A stretch of DNA of 9,272 nucleotides from Mycobacterium sp. Its GTDB lineage: Bacteria > Actinomycetota > Actinomycetes > Mycobacteriales > Mycobacteriaceae. Below are positions 5,737 through 9,272 of this stretch, in pieces. The number at the start of each line of letters is the position of its first letter. The first letter of the stretch is position 1. The notes below the pieces were generated by a model. It was not told where the DNA came from. It made no database searches and was given only the letters and a program-made list of their open reading frames with translations. Position numbers and translations under genes: made by a program. Location: positions 1 through 9,272 of the forward strand of contig JAFAQO010000343.1 in NCBI GenBank assembly GCA_019246375.1, given 5' to 3'.

Positions 5737-6222
5737 ATGTCGCCCGACCTGCATCCTGATCTGGAGGCGCTGGCACCGCTGCTGGGTGCGTGGGCCGGCC
5801 GTGGCTCCGGGAAGTACCCGACGATCGAGCCGTTTGACTACCTCGAGGAAGTCGTGTTCTCCCACGTGGGCAAGCCGTTTCTGGTCTACGGGCAAAAGAC
5901 CAAGGCCGCGACCGACGGCAAGCCGCTGCATGCCGAAACGGGATATCTGCGGGTGCCGCAACCGGGTCGCCTTGAACTGGTCCTCGCGCATCCCAGCGGG
6001 ATCACCGAAATCGAGGTGGGCACATACGCGGCCCACGGTCGCGTCCTCGAGCTCGAAATGACCGCCGCAAACATCGGCCTGACGCCATCTGCCAAAGAAG
6101 TGACCGCCCTTGGTCGCCGCCTTCGGATCGACGGCGACGAGCTGTCGTATTCGCTGCAGATGGGCGCGGTCGGGCAACCGCTACAGGACCACCTCGCCGC
6201 TCGGTTGCGCCGCAAAGGCTGA
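5737..6222 (+). CDS. Nitrobindin-like heme-binding beta-barrel protein (Rv2717c-like)
   Basis: 161-residue protein of the nitrobindin / THAP4 C-terminal family, a ten-stranded lipocalin-like barrel that binds ferric heme and reacts with NO or peroxynitrite; earlier called FABP-like (UPF0678). The family GxWxGxG motif is GAWAGRG at residues 17-23, followed by KYPTIEPFDYLEEVVF. The C-terminal His152 in QPLQDHLAARL is at the expected proximal heme-ligand position (His155 in the M. tuberculosis protein, as I recall it). Length is normal for the family. It begins 33 bases after nrdR and lacks a good ribosome site; a TANNNT -10 six bases before the ATG suggests its own leaderless start, though read-through from nrdR is also possible. 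The DUF1330-like gene follows after 22 bases. A role in coping with reactive nitrogen species is inferred from the family. Confidence 0.9.
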   Translation: MSPDLHPDLEALAPLLGAWAGRGSGKYPTIEPFDYLEEVVFSHVGKPFLVYGQKTKAATDGKPLHAETGYLRVPQPGRLELVLAHPSGITEIEVGTYAAHGRVLELEMTAANIGLTPSAKEVTALGRRLRIDGDELSYSLQMGAVGQPLQDHLAARLRRKG

Positions 6223-6244
6223 TGTCGTTTGAAGGAGCCATAGC

Positions 6245-6658
6245 GTGGACGTCGAAAACGCGGTCTACCCGACACGTTCCCGCATCGAGGCACTGATGGC
6301 GGATAGCTCCGATGCTGCCGTCGTGATGCTCAATCTGCTCAGATTCCGAAATCATGCAGCCTATTCCGATGGACGTTCGACCGGCTTGACCGGCCGGGAA
6401 GCCTATGGGCTTTACGCCTCAGCGATGCGCAAAGTCGTTGAGGCACACGATGGAAAGTTCTTATTCGCCGGAAACATCGACTCGATGGTGATCGGTGAGG
6501 TCGATGACCTTTGGGATGCGTGTGCGCTCGTCGAATACCCGTCTGCTGCAGCGTTTGCCGCGATCGCGGTGTCGCCGGAAGTAGCCGAGATCGGTGCCCA
6601 CCGCGCCGCGGGGCTCGACGGTCAGTTGCTCATTCGCGTCACGCAGCAACCGTTTTAG
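6245..6658 (+). CDS. DUF1330-like small protein, not seen at this place in M. tuberculosis
   Basis: 137-residue protein starting at GTG, with GAAGGAG (6231-6237) seven bases upstream. It resembles the DUF1330 / dimeric alpha-beta barrel group: MLNLLRF at residues 28-34, [12 protein letters not shown] at 74-85, VEYPSAAAF at 96-104 and [11 protein letters not shown] at 119-129. Such proteins are small ferredoxin-like folds that usually dimerise; their reactions are mostly unknown. It is probably co-transcribed with the nitrobindin-like gene (22-base gap). Hand counting 6301-6600 gives about 58% GC, against about 66% in parts of the gene before it. Its stop overlaps the convergent phzF-like stop by four bases. 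In M. tuberculosis, as I recall, Rv2717c and Rv2716 are adjacent, so this looks like an accessory gain here or a loss there. Confidence 0.82.
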   Translation: MDVENAVYPTRSRIEALMADSSDAAVVMLNLLRFRNHAAYSDGRSTGLTGREAYGLYASAMRKVVEAHDGKFLFAGNIDSMVIGEVDDLWDACALVEYPSAAAFAAIAVSPEVAEIGAHRAAGLDGQLLIRVTQQPF

Positions 6659-7350
6659 GCGATGTGCTTCACGCCGTCGTCCACGACGCGGCCGGCAATC
6701 CGAACCCAGCCATCCGGACTCCAGGTGGTCTCGATCACCGAACCCTTGCCCTGGGTGATGGTGAGATCCCGGCTGAGATAGTCGGTCATCCGCACCGCCG
6801 CGGATCCGGTCGCCTCATCTTCGGGGACACCCAGGCTGCCGGCGAACACGCGGGAGCGCAGGAATCCCGCCGACTCGTCGGTCCAGGTCCACAGGTAGTG
6901 CAGGGTGTCGTCGGGAAAGTCGGCCGGGCTGGCCGTGGCGAGCTCCTCGAGCGAGTTGAGATCGTGGATGGCGAACTCGGGCGCCCATTCTGATCTGGCC
7001 CTGATGGCAGTGACTTCACCGGCTTCACCGTGGTAGCTGACTTGCACGACTCCGGCCCCTACTCGCAGCGTACGGACGGGCATGCCGTGCTTGCGCAGCC
7101 ACCACGCGGCGCCCACCGTCGGGTGACCGGCGAAGGAGATTTCGGTCACCGGCGTGAAGATCCGGGCATGCGCGGTTGTCGATCCCGCGGCCGGAAGATC
7201 GACGAATACCGTTTCGCTGTAGCCTAATTGGCTCGCCAGCCGCTGCCTATGCGCGGACCCCACCGTGCCGGCATCGACCACTCCGAGCGGATTTCCAAAG
7301 TTTCCGTCCGAGTCGGTGAACACCCGCAACACCGTCACCTCGACGCCCAT
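6655..7350 (-). CDS. PhzF family isomerase/epimerase-like protein (Rv2716-like)
   Basis: 231-residue member of the PhzF / diaminopimelate-epimerase-fold family. PhzF isomerises trans-2,3-dihydro-3-hydroxyanthranilate in phenazine synthesis; most homologues, including this one, act on unknown substrates and no phenazine genes are nearby. Key residues are kept: [10 protein letters not shown] at 16-25, the general acid/base Glu46 in [22 protein letters not shown] at 65-80 with His76, and Asp178 in EDEATGSA. It is about 50 residues shorter than typical PhzF (278-300), mostly in the middle, but near the 228 I recall for Rv2716. ATG at 7348-7350 is the natural start; the frame is open to 7956 but that stretch is antisense to the hydrolase gene. 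There is no Shine-Dalgarno sequence; a TACAGT -10 lies six bases upstream. It follows the hydrolase gene by 23 bases. Confidence 0.88.
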   Translation of the reverse strand: MGVEVTVLRVFTDSDGNFGNPLGVVDAGTVGSAHRQRLASQLGYSETVFVDLPAAGSTTAHARIFTPVTEISFAGHPTVGAAWWLRKHGMPVRTLRVGAGVVQVSYHGEAGEVTAIRARSEWAPEFAIHDLNSLEELATASPADFPDDTLHYLWTWTDESAGFLRSRVFAGSLGVPEDEATGSAAVRMTDYLSRDLTITQGKGSVIETTWSPDGWVRIAGRVVDDGVKHIA

Positions 7351-7356
7351 GGGCCG

Positions 7357-7362
7357 ACTGTA
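7357..7362 (-). promoter_or_regulatory. Possible leaderless -10 element for the phzF-like gene
   Basis: TACAGT on the minus strand fits TANNNT and ends exactly six bases before the ATG, the same geometry as at lexA and the nitrobindin-like gene. No -35 was recognised. Read-through from the hydrolase gene is the alternative. Confidence 0.35.
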
Positions 7363-7373
7363 CGACGGGAGGG

Positions 7374-8396
7374 TCAGGTGGCGCTGCGTTCGTCGGAGCC
7401 CATGGCGTTCAGCACGGCCACGCGAGTGTCGATCGAGCCGGTCATCGTACGCTTGCTGCTGCCGGTGCGAAGCAACTCGCGAAGCGTGGCCTGGTCGTAA
7501 TCGGCGGGCTCGGTGGTGTCGATGAAGCGCTCGACGACTTCGACGAACCGGTCCGGGTTTTCGTGAAACGGGAAGTGCCCACAGCGCTCGAAAATTTCCA
7601 ACTGCGACCCCGGCATCGCCGCGTGCGCCATCCAGGCATGACTGACCGGCACGACCACATCCTGCGTGCCCCAAATGAGCTGCACTGGAACGGATTCGGT
7701 CAAATAACATCGGTCCAGCATGGTGATCATCTGGCCGCGCCAGTCCACCACCGCCCGTAGCGTCCGGGTAAACGCCGATGAAGCTTTCGGCTCCGGCAGG
7801 TCGGCCAGGATCCGCAAAATATCCGGCAGGTCGCGGCCCACCGCGGTCGATCCGAGGAGCCGGCCCACGGCCCGTCCGGTGACCTGCAGCACCGGGAGCA
7901 CTAATGGCAGCCGCAGCAATGCCAGAGCCTCGCCGCCCAACGGCAATGACGCCCACCGCAAGACCATGTTGACGTCCTTGGTGACACCTCCGCTGCCGAC
8001 CAGGATGAGCCGCTCGACCAGTTGCGGGAACTGGTAGGCGAACTGCATGGCGACCCCGCCGCCGAGAGAATGGCCCACCACGGTGACCCGCTCGACGTCG
8101 AGCACGCTGAGCAGATCTCGCATGCCGTTGGCGTACGCCGCAACCGAGTAGTCCGCGCGCGGTTTGTCGGACTGTCCATGGCCGAGCAGGTCCGGGGCGA
8201 TCACCGTGAATCGCTGCGCAAGCTTGGCCTGCACGGTGTTCCAGGTGGAGGAGTTGTCAGCGATGCCGTGAATCAGCAGGATCACCGGCCCGGACCCGGC
8301 GATCCGGAAGGCGCGGCGATATCCGTGGATGGTGCGGAATTGCAGCGACGGCGTCACCTCGCGCACTGGGCGGAGATTGGGCTTTCGCTCGGTCAT
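7374..8396 (-). CDS. Alpha/beta-fold hydrolase (Rv2715-like)
   Basis: 340-residue alpha/beta hydrolase, likely cytoplasmic, acting on an ester or similar bond in an unknown substrate. The catalytic triad is readable: Ser110 in the nucleophile elbow VVGHSLGGG, Asp246 in WGTQDVVVP, His274 in [21 protein letters not shown] (40-48) is the oxyanion-hole HG motif. A cap region of about 140-225 is rich in Leu/Val and suggests a hydrophobic substrate. There is no signal peptide. After the core, residues 297-340 form a polar tail containing [16 protein letters not shown], beyond the usual end of the fold. No strong ribosome site precedes the ATG at 8394-8396. The PAC2 gene ends 35 bases upstream and the phzF-like gene starts 23 bases downstream, so the three are probably one operon. 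Confidence 0.92.
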   Translation of the reverse strand: MTERKPNLRPVREVTPSLQFRTIHGYRRAFRIAGSGPVILLIHGIADNSSTWNTVQAKLAQRFTVIAPDLLGHGQSDKPRADYSVAAYANGMRDLLSVLDVERVTVVGHSLGGGVAMQFAYQFPQLVERLILVGSGGVTKDVNMVLRWASLPLGGEALALLRLPLVLPVLQVTGRAVGRLLGSTAVGRDLPDILRILADLPEPKASSAFTRTLRAVVDWRGQMITMLDRCYLTESVPVQLIWGTQDVVVPVSHAWMAHAAMPGSQLEIFERCGHFPFHENPDRFVEVVERFIDTTEPADYDQATLRELLRTGSSKRTMTGSIDTRVAVLNAMGSDERSAT

Positions 8397-8431
8397 GTCG
8401 CCAACTTTGTTGTCGGGCCGGGTCAGGGCGG

Positions 8432-9271
8432 TCAGTTCGAATCGTCGTCGTTAGACTTCTTTTCTGCCTGCTGGGCCAAAAATCGCTCGAACTCCGCACC
8501 TAACTCTTCGCCACTAGGCAGATCTTCATCGCGCGTCAGCAGCGACCGATTCTCCTGAGCCGCGATGAACGCATCGTACTGTCGCTCAAGCGCCGCTACC
8601 ACTTGAGCGACCTCCGAGCTTGCCTCGACCTGCTCATCGATCTTGCCCCGGATGTCGGCTGCAGCCTCGGTCAGCGCCTTGAGTGGAAACTGCAGCGACC
8701 CCGTCTTGGCCACCTGCTCGAGCAGCGCCTGCGCGGCGGCCGGATAGTCGGTCTGAGCCAGGTAGTGCGGGACGTGCACGGTGAAGCCGACGACCTCATG
8801 TCCGTGCTGGGCCATCCGGTACTCGAGCAAGTTGGACGCGCTGCCGGGAACTTGGACCTCCGATATCCACGGGGTGAAATCGGCGATCAGTTCCCGGTTG
8901 TTGGAGTGCGCGGTCATCGTCACCGGACGCGTATGTGGAACGGCCATCGGAATCGTGCCCAGCCCGATGGTCTGCCGCACGCCGAGGCGCTCGGCCAGCA
9001 ACCGCACCGCCGTGATGAACCGCTCCCACTTCAGATCAGGTTCCATGCCGGCCAGCAGCAAAAACGGCGTGCCGACGCTGTCATGCAGCGCGTAAAGGCT
9101 TAGTTCCGGATCCTCGTAACGGGTGAAGTGGTCGGTCTTGAAGGTCATGAGTGGCCGCCGGGACCGGTAGTCGAGCAGCTCGTCGATCGCGAAAGACGCG
9201 ACCAGTTCGGTGTCCAGCGAATCTTTGAGGTGCGTGGCGGCCAGCCGGATCGCATGACCGGCGTCGGGAAA
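8432..9271 (-). CDS. PAC2 family protein, 5' end outside window (Rv2714-like)
   Basis: The gene continues past the right edge; 279 codons are visible on the minus strand, beginning with FPDAGHAIRLAATHL. An internal ATG at 9148 is not the start, because conserved-looking sequence continues upstream in frame (ELLDYRSRRPL). PAC2 proteins share a fold with eukaryotic proteasome-assembly chaperone 2; actinobacteria have a duplicated family including Rv2714, whose structure has been solved, but its function is unclear. Visible motifs are LLAGMEPDLKWERF, GLGTIPMAVPHTRP and VPHYLAQTDYPAAA. The last 85 residues are helical and strongly charged (about 195-279), probably coiled-coil, ending in an acidic SNDDDSN tail. 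It is the first gene seen of the leftward PAC2-hydrolase-phzF group. Mycobacteria have a proteasome, but a link to it is not shown. Confidence 0.9.
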   Translation of the reverse strand, partial: FPDAGHAIRLAATHLKDSLDTELVASFAIDELLDYRSRRPLMTFKTDHFTRYEDPELSLYALHDSVGTPFLLLAGMEPDLKWERFITAVRLLAERLGVRQTIGLGTIPMAVPHTRPVTMTAHSNNRELIADFTPWISEVQVPGSASNLLEYRMAQHGHEVVGFTVHVPHYLAQTDYPAAAQALLEQVAKTGSLQFPLKALTEAAADIRGKIDEQVEASSEVAQVVAALERQYDAFIAAQENRSLLTRDEDLPSGEELGAEFERFLAQQAEKKSNDDDSN

Positions 9272-9272
9272 G

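Noticed and set aside
5020..6177. 385-codon minus-strand frame across nrdR and the nitrobindin-like gene
   Set aside because: It is antisense to two well-recognised genes and their promoter and has the Arg/His-rich composition of shadow frames.
7351..7956. In-frame extension of the phzF-like gene to 433 residues
   Set aside because: The extra part lies inside the hydrolase gene on the same strand in another frame, is Gly/Ala/Arg-rich and has no PhzF similarity.

Overview
The window reads as ordinary chromosomal DNA of a high-GC actinobacterium, almost certainly a Mycobacterium. The gene order and the proteins match from memory the M. tuberculosis segment Rv2724c to Rv2714: fadE20, a TerC family protein, an LGFP-repeat envelope protein, lexA, chiZ (Rv2719c), nrdR, the nitrobindin Rv2717c, a PhzF-like protein, an alpha/beta hydrolase and a PAC2 protein. 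Mycobacterial SOS boxes and a PafBC-type promoter motif support this. The species cannot be named from the sequence alone. No tRNA, rRNA, CRISPR array, insertion sequence or phage gene was seen.

Layout: 2-448 (+) is the 3' end of an acyl-CoA dehydrogenase gene (fadE20-like). 474-1661 (-) is a TerC family membrane protein, convergent with it. 1662-1875 is a divergent intergenic region. 1876-3678 (+) is a secreted, membrane-anchored protein built on an internal duplication of LGFP repeats. 3703-4401 (-) is lexA. 4402-4607 is a dense divergent control region. 4608-5081 (+) is chiZ, 5239-5703 (+) nrdR, 5737-6222 (+) a nitrobindin-like heme protein, and 6245-6658 (+) a DUF1330-like gene. 6655-7350 (-) is a PhzF-like gene, 7374-8396 (-) an alpha/beta hydrolase and 8432 to the right edge (-) a PAC2 family gene, probably one operon transcribed leftwards.

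The functional centre is the lexA/chiZ intergenic region. lexA has a good promoter whose -35 overlaps a LexA box. chiZ, a DNA-damage-induced cell-division inhibitor, appears to have two promoters: an exact match to the LexA-independent (RecA-NDp / PafBC) damage motif, and a downstream SigA-like promoter flanked by LexA boxes. nrdR, the repressor of ribonucleotide reductase genes, follows, so damage sensing, division arrest and dNTP supply control sit side by side.

Most of the window is conserved core genome. The main departures are the DUF1330-like gene at 6245-6658, which I do not recall between the M. tuberculosis counterparts, has lower GC and overlaps the convergent phzF-like gene by 4 bases, and the two-unit LGFP architecture with a predicted cytoplasmic C-terminal domain. 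I found no clearly new multi-gene system.
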